64,000 nt of DNA from Albifimbria verrucaria (lineage: Eukaryota; Ascomycota; Sordariomycetes; Hypocreales; Stachybotryaceae): positions 4,898,001 through 4,962,000 of the forward strand of contig JAHREC010000013.1 in the NCBI GenBank assembly GCA_020081605.1, read 5' to 3'. The translations under genes were made by a program, and so were the position numbers. Under the pieces are notes generated by a model that was not told the origin of the DNA, made no database searches, and saw nothing but the letters and a program-made list of their open reading frames with translations. Positions 36,760 to 48,229 of this stretch are shown in pieces; position 1 is the stretch's first letter; each line of letters starts with the position of its first letter.

Positions 36760-38142
36760 ATGCCTCCTCGTCCACACCACCACAATCTCCAGACCCTCCC
36801 CGACGTCTTCCTTCGTCTATATAGCATCCCCTCGTCCCACCTTGCCATCGTTTCCATGAAGTCCAATTGGCACATCACCGTCCTTCCATTGATCGTCGGC
36901 CTACTCTCAGTCCTCGTCTATAACTACAGCTACAACACCACGCTCTTATCTGACTCGGCTGCGTCTGCAATCCAGCTACTCACCAACCTCACTCGCAAAA
37001 GCACCTCTTCAACCACCAACTCCGACACCGTCCCCACACAGGCGGCCACCTCCACAGCTACCTCCGACATCCTACCAGAAGCTCCCTCAGAGTTCCTCTT
37101 CGCAAACGAAATGTCCGTCTCGCGCACCATCCAGAAGGCCTTCCTGGCCGTTGAACAGGCAGAGGGCGCGGGTGCCCGTGTCCGCCGCTCCATCGGCACT
37201 CCCCAGCTCCGAAACTTCTCTCCCTTCCTTATGCTCGACCATTTCTCCATCAAGCCTGGCGCCGGATTCCCTGACCAGTATGTTTCCTTTGCCTAATCTG
37301 TTCTTACTTGCCGTGATCTAACAATCCCACCACAGCCCTCATCGTGGCCAGGAGACCATCACCTACCTCCTACAGGGCGGTGTCGATCACGAAGATTTCG
37401 CCGGCAACCGTGGCACCCTCAGCGCCGGCGACTTGCAGTTCATGACGGCCGGTCGCGGCATTGTCCATGCCGAGATGCCCCGCCAGAACCCGGACGGCAG
37501 CGCCAACGTCGGCCTGCAGCTCTGGGTCGATCTCCCCGCCAAGCTCAAGGACTGCGAGCCGCGATACCGCGACCTCCGCGCTTCCGAGATTCCCTGTGTC
37601 GAAGTTGACGAAGGTCGCGTTACCGTCAAGGTCATTTCCGGCCAGAGCCATGGCATTGACTCCGTCAAGGACCTCGCATACACCCCTGTCTGGATCCTCG
37701 ACATCGAGATCCGCCCCGGCGGCAAGATCACCCAGCCTCTGCCTCAGGGATGGAGCGCCTTTGCCTACATCCTGGAGGGTGATGTATGGTTTGGAAAGGA
37801 CGACCAGCGCACCCAGATTGGCCAATACCACAATGTCGTCTTCAAGGCTGATGGCGATGTCGTGCATCTTGAAACCGACGCATCCGCCACAAAGTCCTCT
37901 AGACTTGGTAAGTCCCTCTCTCTTCACTATCAACCCGGCTGAATAATAAATAACATAATATGTTTGCATTAGTCCTCGTTGCCGGTACTCCTCTGGATCA
38001 AGAGGTGGTGCAGTATGGCCCCTTCGTTCTCAATTCCAAGGAGGGCGTATACAAGGCTTTGTTCGATTACCAAACCTTCAGCAATGGTTTCGAGCGTGCC
38101 AAGGACTGGGAGAGTGAAATTGGCAAGTCCATGGTGCAGTGA
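36760..38142 (+). CDS. Pirin-family cupin with N-terminal membrane anchor
   Basis: Pirins are iron-binding bicupins; some are nuclear cofactors, others act as quercetinases. Exons are 36760-37277, 37336-37907 and 37973-38142. The pirin core starts at MSVSRTIQKAFLAVEQ (Met118 from the first ATG) and shows FSPFLMLDHF, the metal-binding HPHRGQET and GRGIVHAEMP (two His, then His and Glu), and a second cupin half. An extension precedes the core. From Met33 (36856) there is one hydrophobic helix (WHITVLPLIVGLLSVLVY) followed by a Ser/Thr-rich spacer of about 60 residues, which suggests a signal anchor. The length is 419 residues from the first ATG, 387 from Met33 and 302 for the core alone. Met33 gives the best anchor topology, but 36760 cannot be excluded. 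There is no frame break. Confidence 0.92.
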
Positions 38143-38890
38143 TTTTGCGAGGAGAAAGGAATGATATTTTGTACCACTTTTGTTAAACCGGCGACGGCGT
38201 TCTCCATAGAAGGATGTGATGGATGGGAGCCCTGGTTAATTAGCCATTGAGAGGCCCATAGATTATGATTAGCACGTTTATGTCCATATCCAATTTATAC
38301 TGTATATGAAATGCAGCTAGTAGCCTGGGTGCACTACATCTCTACGCAACTGAAGTGCATGCTCATACATCAGACGTAACTACCACTCGCATGAATAAAT
38401 CGTTATCATGAATAGGGTTACATATAGCTAAAAGTCAACCAAAGGAGCTTCCCAATTTAGATGTCATGAATATCAACCACAATGACTTCGTAGCACAGAT
38501 TTATGAAAACGTTGTAATTACTTATTATTTGAATGAGAGCAAGAAAGCCAAACCCGCCGCCAAGTGTGGCCATTGAAGCGGGTATCATATCGTCACATAG
38601 AACATGTACCTGAAACACCCATACAACATTACATAGCTGTTGTAGCATCTCGTCCGTCCTGACGCCTCAAGACTTACCCCTCGAAATGGTTCCCCTATTA
38701 AATTGACCTAGCCCTGTGACCAGTGGTGGGAGTGACAATCGGGACAGCATGTGATGGACGTCCAGGAACCATTAAGCCTCATTGTAAAATCCGTACAATA
38801 ACCCATTCCGCATGAGATTCGTGGTAGCATCAAAACCAGATACGCCATATCCATAGCCGTAGGCAAAGTTTTCGGATCTGACGCCTTCAT
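38143..38890. other. Convergent 3' intergenic region, pirin and CFEM gene
   Basis: About 750 bp between converging genes. It is AT-rich in its middle and contains only short frames on both strands, with no domain. Confidence 0.6.
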
Positions 38891-40135
38891 TTAGAGAAGG
38901 AAAGCAGCCAGACCAGCAGCAGCAATGATGCCGACGGGGGCAGCAGTCTTCTGGGGCACAGCCTAGAAAATGTTAGCTAAGCAAGAAGTATAACGTGAAA
39001 TATAGAACTTACTGCGCCGTCAGAGGTCTCAGTCGAGGAAGCTTCGCCGTTTCCTCCGGTGGCATCATTGATGGCACTTGAAGCCTCACCCTGAGCACTG
39101 GTGATAGCAGAAGAAGCATTGTCAAGAACACTGGAGGCAGCCGAAGAGGCAGAGCCAGCAATGCCAGATGCTCTAGAAGAAGCAGAGCCAGCAATCTCAG
39201 AGGCTCTGGAAGAAGCCGAGCCGGCAGCAGAGGTAATGGTTGAGACAAAAGCGCTGCCGTCGGAAGAGATGGTAGTGACAACGGCGCCAGCAGCAGAGGT
39301 GATGGTTGACACGATGGCGCTACCGTCAGAGGTGATAGTAGTGACAATACCACCAGCGGCGCCAGAGATGGTCGAGACAATGGCGCTGCCATCAGAGGTG
39401 ATGGTAGTCACGACACCGCTAGCGTTGTCGCCGTCACCGTTGCCGCTGCCGCTGCCGCCAGCAACGCCGCCAATGATGGTGGTGCCAACAGGGGTGGAGG
39501 TAGCCTCACCATCAGAGCTGAAAACGCTGTAGATAGTGGAGGGAGTGCCCTGGCCAAGTTAGATAGAGTCAGACTGGAAGTGGCATTCACAAACGTACAG
39601 TAATGGTCACGCTAGTGACGGATGCAGATTCATCTGAGCCCTCGCCAGTTCTCTGTATATGTGTTAGTTTATACAACCACAACAGTTGTGTCTACACTCA
39701 CAGTGGCGGTGGCGGACCCTCCGTCGGTGGTAATGGCAACACCAGCGCCTAGTCAAGAGTCAGCTTAACATTCGCGCAAGATGAGGTTGTTTGAAACGTA
39801 CCAGAGCACAGGTTGATGGCGTACTCGACGATGTTTGCCACCTCGTTATCATCGCAGATAGCGCTGGAGCAGTCTCGGACGCCATAAGTGAAGTTGGGGT
39901 TGAGGCAGAGGCAGGCTCGGTCGCCAGCGTCGCATCCCAACTCGGAGGCCTTGCTATCGGCGAGCATGTTATTCACGCAAGTTTGCTGAATGATGATTAG
40001 CAGGCCTGGTCAACCTGAAGCGGTATCCGGTCGCTGGAAATGGGACTTTGCTTACACCGCACTGGGGAGATCGGAGGCATTCTGAGCCGACGCAGCGGCA
40101 ACAAAAGCGGCCAGGGTGACAAAGTTGGACTTCAT
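38891..40135 (-). CDS. CFEM-domain GPI-anchored cell-surface protein
   Basis: CFEM proteins sit at the fungal cell wall or membrane; some bind haem or act as receptors or effectors. There are six exons: 40135-40056, 39985-39802, 39748-39702, 39652-39599, 39549-39013 and 38962-38891 (324 residues). The order is signal peptide (MKSNFVTLAAFVAAASA), CFEM domain with eight Cys (about residues 26-90: PQCG, QTCV, LGC, RACLC, RDC, AIC, NLC), a Ser/Thr/Ala-rich stalk with about three imperfect copies of a unit around TTITSDGSAIVSTI and then SSRAS/IAGSAS repeats, and a hydrophobic C-terminus (PVGIIAAAGLAAFLL) fitting GPI attachment. One C is missing in the sense strand at 40064-40067. With it, the first conserved Cys and donor GTAAGC appear and all six exons are in phase. 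Without it the first CFEM Cys is lost. Confidence 0.88.
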
Positions 40136-43100
40136 TTTGACGGTGGTTGAATTGAAGTGAGCTGCGAGACTAGAATGGTTGTGTCAGTAGACGCTACAGA
40201 TGAACCAAGAGGTAGAACGCTGTGTTGGTTTTGGTCGAGGACGAGTATAGGGAGAATGAAACGTGGTAACGAGGAAACAGACTCTGCCTTAAAGGCGGCG
40301 GAGAACAACAAAGACTCAGTGATGGATAGCCAATCTCGTGACCTGTGATACACGAGGGCAATTTGCGTGAGGCAACACAAGCTGCTGTGTAGGACGAGGA
40401 GCAAAAGAGCAATGGTGAATGAAATGAGGAGCACAGTGATGTAGGAGGGTGACAGTGGAATTGGTGGCTCTCCATCACGACGATATAGCAGGGTATGAAG
40501 GTGGAAGCCCACATGGGGCGGGCCAGAGTACCGCAGATACCCAGTAGGTAAGGTAGGTAGTTGAATTGGAAGTAAACAAAGAGAAAGCGCGGACTCACGT
40601 TTGCTTGGTAGGCTGGCTAGGAGGTGGTGTAAGTGGAAGAAGCGGGCAGGTCACAGGGCAGTGAACTTCTTGTCGTTGCGAAGTGCGGTGTGCGTGAGGA
40701 GGGATGGAGAGAAGGAGGAAAAAAGAATTTGTTGCAGGAGTCCAAGGCGGAAATATATGAACTCAGTTTGGGAAGGAAGGCTGAGGTGAGGTGAGGTGTG
40801 TTGAAGAAGGCGAGGCAGGTTTCCTTTCTGTGACCTCACTGGCATGGCACTGCAGGCATTACGGATCTTCAATCCCGGGAGACCTCCACGGTACTTGTCT
40901 TGGCCTGCGGGTCCCACGCAACTGCGCGGGTCAAGCAGTTCCCTAGCAGGTACCGCAGGCTGGACTAAAGGTGAGTGATGCTTGGGCAGCTGTACTGTGC
41001 CTTGCCTTACATGTACCTTGCCTCGACAGCTGCGCCAGCTGGCTAAGCTAAACTGAAGCCGTTCTCGCCCTTTAGACTTTTGCTCTGCTTTGACAGACCA
41101 AGGCAACCTACGTGTAATACGTACCTACCTTACTTACCTTGCCTTAGGTGCTGCGGTAGAGCTAGGTACCTTTGGATGTTGGAGGCAGGCACGGGTGTCC
41201 GTGTAGCTGCCGTCCTCAGCCTTGGTCCTTTTCCTCCTGTGATAAGATTATTACTTCATCGTCTACAAGACATACAAGGGACGATCTGGGCAGGATCCGT
41301 AATTCACCATGTTCGAACCGGCACGATGGCTAAGGCCCTGGAATCTACCATGCTGCGCTGTCGGCAGGTATCTCTGGGCATTAGGTTTCCTGACGTATGG
41401 CTTTTCCAGGATCTAAATCTTCGGTTACTCGGGAGGCACCCACACGATGGCCCATGCCTTGCTGGCCCACCGATGCCTGTCGCATCATTGGCCTCATCAA
41501 TATGCCGTTGGGGTATGGCAGCAGTGAGCCGTTGCCCAGGCGCTTTGTGCTGGCAATCGACGATGTTGGGCGGCACACAACGTCCGAGCCAAGCAAGAAC
41601 ATTGTCTGTGATGAGGTCAGGACAAGAAACACCATGTGGGCGACGAGCCGGGGGCCCAGGGTGCGTCGCGCCCCGATCCTCGATTCCCTGCCGGCCAAGC
41701 AACCGCACTAAGATTGCTGATCCAGCTAGCTATGGATTTTTTTCAATCATTGGGCTGAGGGGGACACCAACAAATTACTGAGTGCAGCGGCATCCGATAC
41801 CAAGGTTCAAAGCATGCTGGGGACTAGACCTCGTCATGTCGCGTCCAACGCAGCTGAAAGCGATGTAACGACGACTGAGATCGGGCCTCTACCCCACCGT
41901 TGACGTTGAGGCTAGAACACACCCGCCAAGCATGGGCCACGCCATCTCGAGGTCAGTCCCGCATCTTGGAGCTGGCGCCACACATCGGAGGGGCTGGAGC
42001 ATCGATCTATACTCACGGCTCGTAGCTGTGTGGCACCATGATCGCTACATCATGATGTGAACTAGCCGAATTACTCATCGCTCACGGTGCTGGATGGGAT
42101 GCCCAATAGATACGTGTAGGTATAGAAGGTCTTGACTCGGCACGGAACCATACTGCCACACCGAATGCAGGAGTACATAGCAGGCGCCACTTCCTGGCAA
42201 GGAAACGATAAAACCAATTCATCTTCGTTGGCCCGGAACCATCCTTAGCTCGGTTCGTTGACCACGAGCGGCGCACTCGCCTCAAAGTTTTCTCAAGAAC
42301 AAGAAACTTCTCAACTACCTCGCCTTGCAGGAAACACCGTTGACTCGCGATATCGTCCATGAACAAAGCAAATACCCCCCTGGTAAAACAGGTTTCTGCC
42401 CCTTACGGTGGACTGACTATATCTCAATGAGGTCAGTACAGACCTCAGATCCTCCACACGGTACCTTGGCATGACATTATTGGCCAATTGCCCCTGCTTT
42501 AGATGCGGGATTCAAGGTGCCATGCCGCTCCCCAAGATTGCCACGTCCCCACCCAGTCCTTGGCCAGCTCAACACCACCCTTCTTTTCTTTGCGTCTGCA
42601 AGATTCAAAATACCCCTCGAATCATGCAAGGGTGTTGGCACACAATAGGCTTGGCAAGACCAAGGTCATAGACTTTACACCGACAGTAGCCTTGCTTTTT
42701 GGGGGCAGCAACAGCCTTGCATCCATCTGCAAACGATCTCATTCGAGTGGATGGAGCCACTTTCACTCATCATTCATCATCTACCCGGCACCTTTGTTCT
42801 GTCAAGCCTATTGCCCGTTATTCTCATTGCTACGATATCTGTGGAGTTCTGTCTTTGTTACGAGTACTGGCCGTCCACCCTCGCGTCTAGTTATCATATC
42901 ATTGAGCTGATCTGATCTGGCCGAGGGGCCAGGACTGCGTCATACCTGTTGAGCTGAGAGGCTGCCACTAGGCCACGTCCGGCCGACGCTATCTGTTCCG
43001 ACCTGCCTGGTGCCGCCGGACCGGCATTGCAGATCTGGTTGCTTGCCTCTTTTGGGGTGTAGCTCTGAGTTTGGGCTTGCCAGACCCTCCAAGGCAAGAA

Positions 43101-44271
43101 ATGGAATTCGTCTTGCATTTCATTTCGGCCTTGTCAGTGATGCCTGTTGAGCTGGCGTCCTAGCCACTTCTAGCCACTTCCCTCCATTGGTACCGTGGCT
43201 CGAGCTGTTTTATTATTATTATTATTATCCCAAGGCTACTACCACCTTCGTCCATACCAAGCGTGTGCAGCTTGCCCAGAACCTGCTTCTTGACTTTCAC
43301 CTTAGACCGCCACTCTTCCAACCACACGTTCGTGTTCGATTGGCTTTGGACTTATCATGGTATGCCGTATCCCTGGTCCGTTACCTAAAGGCAAACTCGA
43401 GCCATGATGGCATTTGTCTCACGCACGGGAAGCCAGAGCGGGGCCGCACTACCTGCCCCAGACTATCAGCGAACGAGGCAACCTATGAGTGTACGTAACT
43501 GGCTGCTGTCTTGTTGTAGTACCGCCGTCAAGCAGCCTGCCATTTGAAACACCACAAGCCCGAAGGCGTACCTCCGAAGCATTTACCCGAAATGAGGCTG
43601 CTTGTGGAAAGCTTCTACGGCCCGGTTATTGGCAGAAGAGCTCTAAGCCCGGTCACCAAGGAACGTAGGTACGTGCACATGTGAATGTGATAATGTGCAC
43701 ACAATCACTTGTGTCCAGGTTTCCAAAGGTACGACTAGCGGATTGCCGAGTGAATACGCAAGGTTAGCAAGTCCTAGTCGTAACATCTAAGGAGCTAAGC
43801 ATGCTCTGTAATCAATTGACCTAGAGAAGCGAATGTGACATGTTCTGAGACGTGCAGTTACCCCAGGCTTTTTCACTAGTAGTGTGGTTACTGTGACAAA
43901 AGGGCACAGAATATCAAGTGTGGCGGACATCACATAATAACTCACAAAGCTGCTCTAGCGAAATCATGTAACCTATGGTTGTGACATTGATATCTGCGTG
44001 CCGATGCAAAAATACGGCTTCTAAAACAGAAACTTGCAAAACTAATGACTAAAGGCAATGCCTCTCAAAACAAAACAACCCTGGTCCGAATACAATACAC
44101 CTTGATGAAGATCCAGGCACTCGGGAAACTAGTCGTCCCAATGCGCCCATACCCGTAACAAAATTGACAGAATTACCCTCCTTAGGTCCCAATATGCATC
44201 CAATCCATACCTTCGTGCTCGTCTCATCAACCATCAAATATACACGTACCATCATACTCAGCCCTCAACGC
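40136..44271. other. 4.1-kb intergenic region, no supported gene
   Basis: The longest frame (41080-41781, +, 233 codons) has overlapping frames on the other strand, no domain and no splice logic. A TTA microsatellite lies at 43209-43228. The part from 43.7 to 44.2 kb is AT-rich. The CFEM promoter lies at the left end and the RNR1 3' untranslated region at the right. Confidence 0.6.
43209..43228 (+). repeat. TTA trinucleotide microsatellite
   Basis: About six tandem TTA/ATT units in noncoding DNA. Confidence 0.9.
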
Positions 44272-47189
44272 TTAACCACTGCACATAACACATGACTCAG
44301 GGTTCTCAATGCTGCCTAAGAACTGATTAGTATATGAAGAAACAAGGTCCATGTTAGAGAGAAGTCACTTACAAGCTAGAACAGCGTCTGAGTAGATATC
44401 TCGCTCACGCTCCTCGCTGTCCTCATCCTTGTCTTCCGACTGGCCGTCCTTCTTGGCGCCGGGAGCAGCAAGCTCCTCGTCCTTGATGCCATCAACGGGT
44501 TCAGTAGGAAGAACCTTGGGGCTGTCGCCCTCCTCAACATCGGCCTTCATCGTGGCTGGCACACTAGCGGAGCCAAGAGGGCGGGCCTTAGTGCCGGCAC
44601 CTCCCAGAGGAGGAGGCGTTGTGGTAGGGGTGGGAATGCCGTTAGAGCCCAACGAGTTGCCATTCACATCCTCCTTCTTGATCAAGCCACCGCGTGGGAC
44701 AGCAGACTGGGAGGACATGTAGCTAGAACCAGTAGGAGGTGCTCGCTTCTTGAGAGGACGATCCTTGCCCACGTTGGTGTCGGTAAGCTTAAGGGCTTCC
44801 TGATCAACGGTGAACTGAATAGGGCAGCCGCGGCCTGCGTGCGCAGGTAGTACATGCCGGTCTTCAAGCCGAGCTTCCAGCCAGTGAAGTGCATGCTGGT
44901 AATTTTGCCCATAGTGGGCTCACGCATGTGAATGTTCAAGGATTGAGACTGGTCAATGAAGGCTCCACGGTCAGCAGACATCTGGACAACCTGGCGCTGC
45001 GAGATCTCCCAGACGGTCTTGTAGAGTGCCTTGATATCAGCAGGGATGTTGGGAATGTTCTGAATAGAACCGTTCTCGGCAATAATACGGTTCTTCATAG
45101 CATCAGACCACAAGCCCATATCAACAAGGTCCTTCAGAAGCCAGGGGTTGACAACCTGGAACTCACCAGCCAACACACGACGCTGGTAGATGTTGGAGGT
45201 GTAGGGCTCGAAGCACTCGTTGTTGCCAAGGATCTGAGATGTGCTGGCAGTGGGCATGGGAGCAACAAGCAAACTGTTGCGGATACCGTGCTCCTTGATC
45301 TGCTCACGCAGAGTCTCCCACTCCCACAGGTCAGAGGGCTTCACGTTCCACATGTCGAATTGAAGGATACCCTCCGAAGCAGGGAGCCCTTGAAGGACGA
45401 GTAAGGACCCTCTTCCTTCGCGAGCTCCATTGAAGCAGTCAAGGCGGCGTGGTAGATAGTCTCGAAGATTTGCTTGTTCAGCTGACGAGCTTCGGGGACT
45501 CGAAAGGAAGACGAAGGGCAAGGAAGGCATCGGCGAGACCCTGAACACCAACACCAATGGGACGGTGTCGCATGTTGCTGTTGCGTGCCTCCTGGACAGG
45601 GTAGTGGTTGACGTCAATAATCTTGTTCAGGTTGCGGACGACAACACGGGTGACATCGTGAAGCTTCTTGAAGTCATAGCAGCCCTCGTTGTAGTCAACG
45701 AATGAGGGCAAGGCAAGAGAGGCAAGGTTGCAGACGGCAACCTCATCAGGGGCTGAGTACTCGACAATCTCAGTGCAGAGGTTGGAGCTGCGGATGGTAC
45801 CCAGGTTCTTCTGGTTGCTCTTGCGGTTGCAGGCATCCTTGTAAAGCATGAAGGGGTTGCCAGTCTCGGTCTGGGCCTCGAGGATAGAGTACCACAGCTT
45901 CTGGGCCTTGATGGTCTTGCGACCCTTGCCCTCACGCTCGTACTTCTCGTACAGAGCCTCGAACTCCTCGCCGTAGCAATCGGCAAGGCCAGGGCACTCG
46001 TTGGGGCACATGAGAGTCCACTCGCCATTCTTCTCGACACGCTTCATGAACAGGTCGGGAATCCAGAGAGCCAAGAAGAGATCACGGGCACGGACCTCTT
46101 CCTTGCCGTGGTTCTTGCGCAAATCGAGGAACTCAAAGACATCGGCGTGCCAGGGCTCGACGTAGATGGCAAAGGCACCAGGACGCTTGTTGCCACCCTG
46201 GTCAACGTAGCGGGCCGTGTTGTTGAACACACGAAGCATAGGAGTAAGACCGTTGGAAGTGCCGTTGGTACCAGCGATGTACGAGCCGGTAGCACGGATA
46301 CGGTGGACGTTGAGACCGATACCACCAGCCATCTTGGAAATCATGGCACAAGTCTTGAGGGTGTCATAGATACCCTCAATGCTGTCGTCCTTCATATCGA
46401 CAAGGAAGCAGGAGGACAGCTGAGGCTGGGGAGTACCAGCGTTGAACAAGGTGGGGAGGCGTGAGTGAAGAACTTGCTGGACATGAGGTTGTAGGTTTCA
46501 ATGACACGCTCAATGTTGTCGCCCCAGATGCCAACAGCAACACGCATGATCATGTGCTGGGGACGCTCGACAATCTTGTCATCAAGCTTCAGCAGGTATG
46601 AACGCTCGAGGGTCTTGAAGCCAAAGTACTGGTAGTTGAAGTCTCGGTCATATACAATGGCCGAGTCCAGCTCCTCCTTGTGCCTCATGACACACTCGTA
46701 TGTTTCTTTGGCAATCATGGGCGAGGCCCGATCGTTCTTGGGGTTGACATAGTGGTACAGGTCACTAATGACAGAAGACCACTGTTTCTTGGTCTGCTTG
46801 TGGAGGTTGGAGACTGCGATACGGGCAGCGAGAATGGCATAGTCGGGATGGGTAACGGTCATGTACGCAGCAGTCTCTGCGGCCTGAATAAAGAATGTTA
46901 GAACAATGCAATACGACAGATAAGCCAATGCGAGTGCTTACCAGATCATCAAGCTGGACTGTGGTGACACCACCGTAGACACCAGAGATAACCTTCTGGG
47001 TGATAGCTACGGGGTCGATGTGCTCGGTGTCGAGGCCGTAACACAGCCTCGAGACACGGGCAGTGATCTTGTCGAATTGAACACGCTCTTGGCGTCCATC
47101 TGAAAGGAGTCAGTACGCAAGTTCGGCAGCGTCGGGAGTTGGGTCAAGAGGTTTGGAATGGAAGACTCACCTCGCTTTCTGACAAACAT
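44272..47189 (-). CDS. RNR1: Ribonucleoside-diphosphate reductase large subunit
   Basis: Class Ia R1 subunit, making dNDPs from NDPs in the cytosol. Exons are 47189-47171, 47099-46942, 46883-44373 and 44315-44272 (911 residues). Features in order are the N-terminal ATP cone ([18 protein letters not shown]), the active-site [11 protein letters not shown]ys, the catalytic NLCTEI motif (Asn, Cys and Glu), the partner Cys in VCNLASLAL, a Ser/Pro/Thr-rich extension of about 130 residues, and the C-terminal redox tail CVMCSG on a 44-nt last exon. Four sites are each one base short, at G-runs 46453-46456, 45494-45497, 45382-45384 and 44822-44824. With them the length is exactly 912 codons. The gene is essential, which argues strongly for errors in the sequence. 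A palindromic MluI cell-cycle-box-like site lies upstream. Confidence 0.97.
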
Positions 47190-47420
47190 GGCGGAGATGT
47201 GCGAGAGGCTTCGCCGGGGAGAGTGGCGAGGAAGAGAAAGGGAGGGAGTATGCAGAGGAGAAGTGCTGGACGCTGCAAGTATCAACCAGAAACAAGAGGC
47301 TATAAGGAGACGGGAAGAAATCGAATTTCTTCTGTGGTTGTCGCGGTGATGGGAGGTGAGGGAGGATGAGGAGGGAGAGTTGCTCTGCGAAGACGGTGGA
47401 GCGAAGTCTTCTTATGTGCA

Positions 47421-47430
47421 AGACGCGTCT
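47421..47430 (+). promoter_or_regulatory. MCB-like site (ACGCGT) upstream of RNR1
   Basis: AGACGCGTCT is a perfect 10-bp palindrome containing the MluI cell-cycle box ACGCGT. It lies about 235 bp upstream of the RNR1 start codon, with CACGCGCGACGCC and CACGCGC close by. In yeasts the Mbp1/Swi6 and Cdc10-type complexes bind ACGCGT in ribonucleotide reductase promoters for G1/S expression. A similar role here is inferred from position and known biology. Confidence 0.6.
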
Positions 47431-48110
47431 TTGACACGCGCGACGCCAATTTTAGCGTGTCAACCGCTGACAGAGCACTTTAACACGCGCAAAAACCCAT
47501 TAAAAGTCGGTTACCTGTGGTAACGCGGTTTAGCCCCTCCAGGCTAGGTACCTTTACTTTACCTTAGGTGCCTGCTGGAGGTACCTACAGTGCAGTACAG
47601 TGCACCCACGTACCCGCGCTACTGCACCACCGGGCCCAAGTATGATCTGTAGGTACCTGCAGACCCTGCATTCAGTGCACCAAATACCTGCCTACGTCAT
47701 CGGCCCTCTTGTAGACCAAATGGCATTTTGTATATCTGAAAAAGAAAAATTCCACACCCAAAGCAACAGGCTCGCATCTGCAACCTCAAATGCCTTCAAC
47801 ACGGCCCTGACCCAGAACCCTGGTCTCTGTTCCCTTTCCGGATCCCACGGTGAAATTTTGCTGGACGGGATGGCGGGGCAACACTCGTTGCACCAGGAGA
47901 CGCGCTGTCACGAGAAAAGAAGGGCCGTGCTTAACGGGGCCATTAATAATTAATGGACCCTCCCAACCTCAAGCCCAGATTGGACAGGCTGCATCATGGA
48001 TGATTTCTCCAGACACCCAATGAGGCTCAGTCCTGACTGACTGCACTGGCAAGGGCTGACTTGGTGACTCAACTTGCTTTCGGTGACTACCAACAGCTAG
48101 CCACATACCT

Positions 48111-48145
48111 GGTCTGGTCTGGTCTGTTCTGTTCTGTTCTGGTCT
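48111..48145 (+). repeat. GGTCT/GTTCT pentamer repeat
   Basis: Seven tandem pentamers alternating GGTCT and GTTCT, about 85 bp upstream of the TatD-family start codon and probably in its promoter or leader. Confidence 0.85.
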
Positions 48146-48229
48146 ACCGACCATTCCCATGTGGTTGAAAAGGACTACTTGCTTCATCCCCGTGCCCGTC
48201 CTTGTCGATTCGTCAGAACAACCTTTACC

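Larger units (their letters stand above)
47190..48229. promoter_or_regulatory. Divergent promoter region, RNR1 and TatD gene
   Basis: About 1.04 kb between two divergent starts. It contains the cell-cycle-box-like palindrome at 47421-47430, further ACGCG-rich sequence to about 47493, several GGTACCT/TACCTAG motifs (47545-47660) and a GGTCT/GTTCT repeat. No gene is supported. Confidence 0.65.

Noticed and set aside
41080..41781. 233-codon open frame as a possible gene
   Set aside because: Two long frames on the opposite strand overlap it, and no family pattern or signal is visible.
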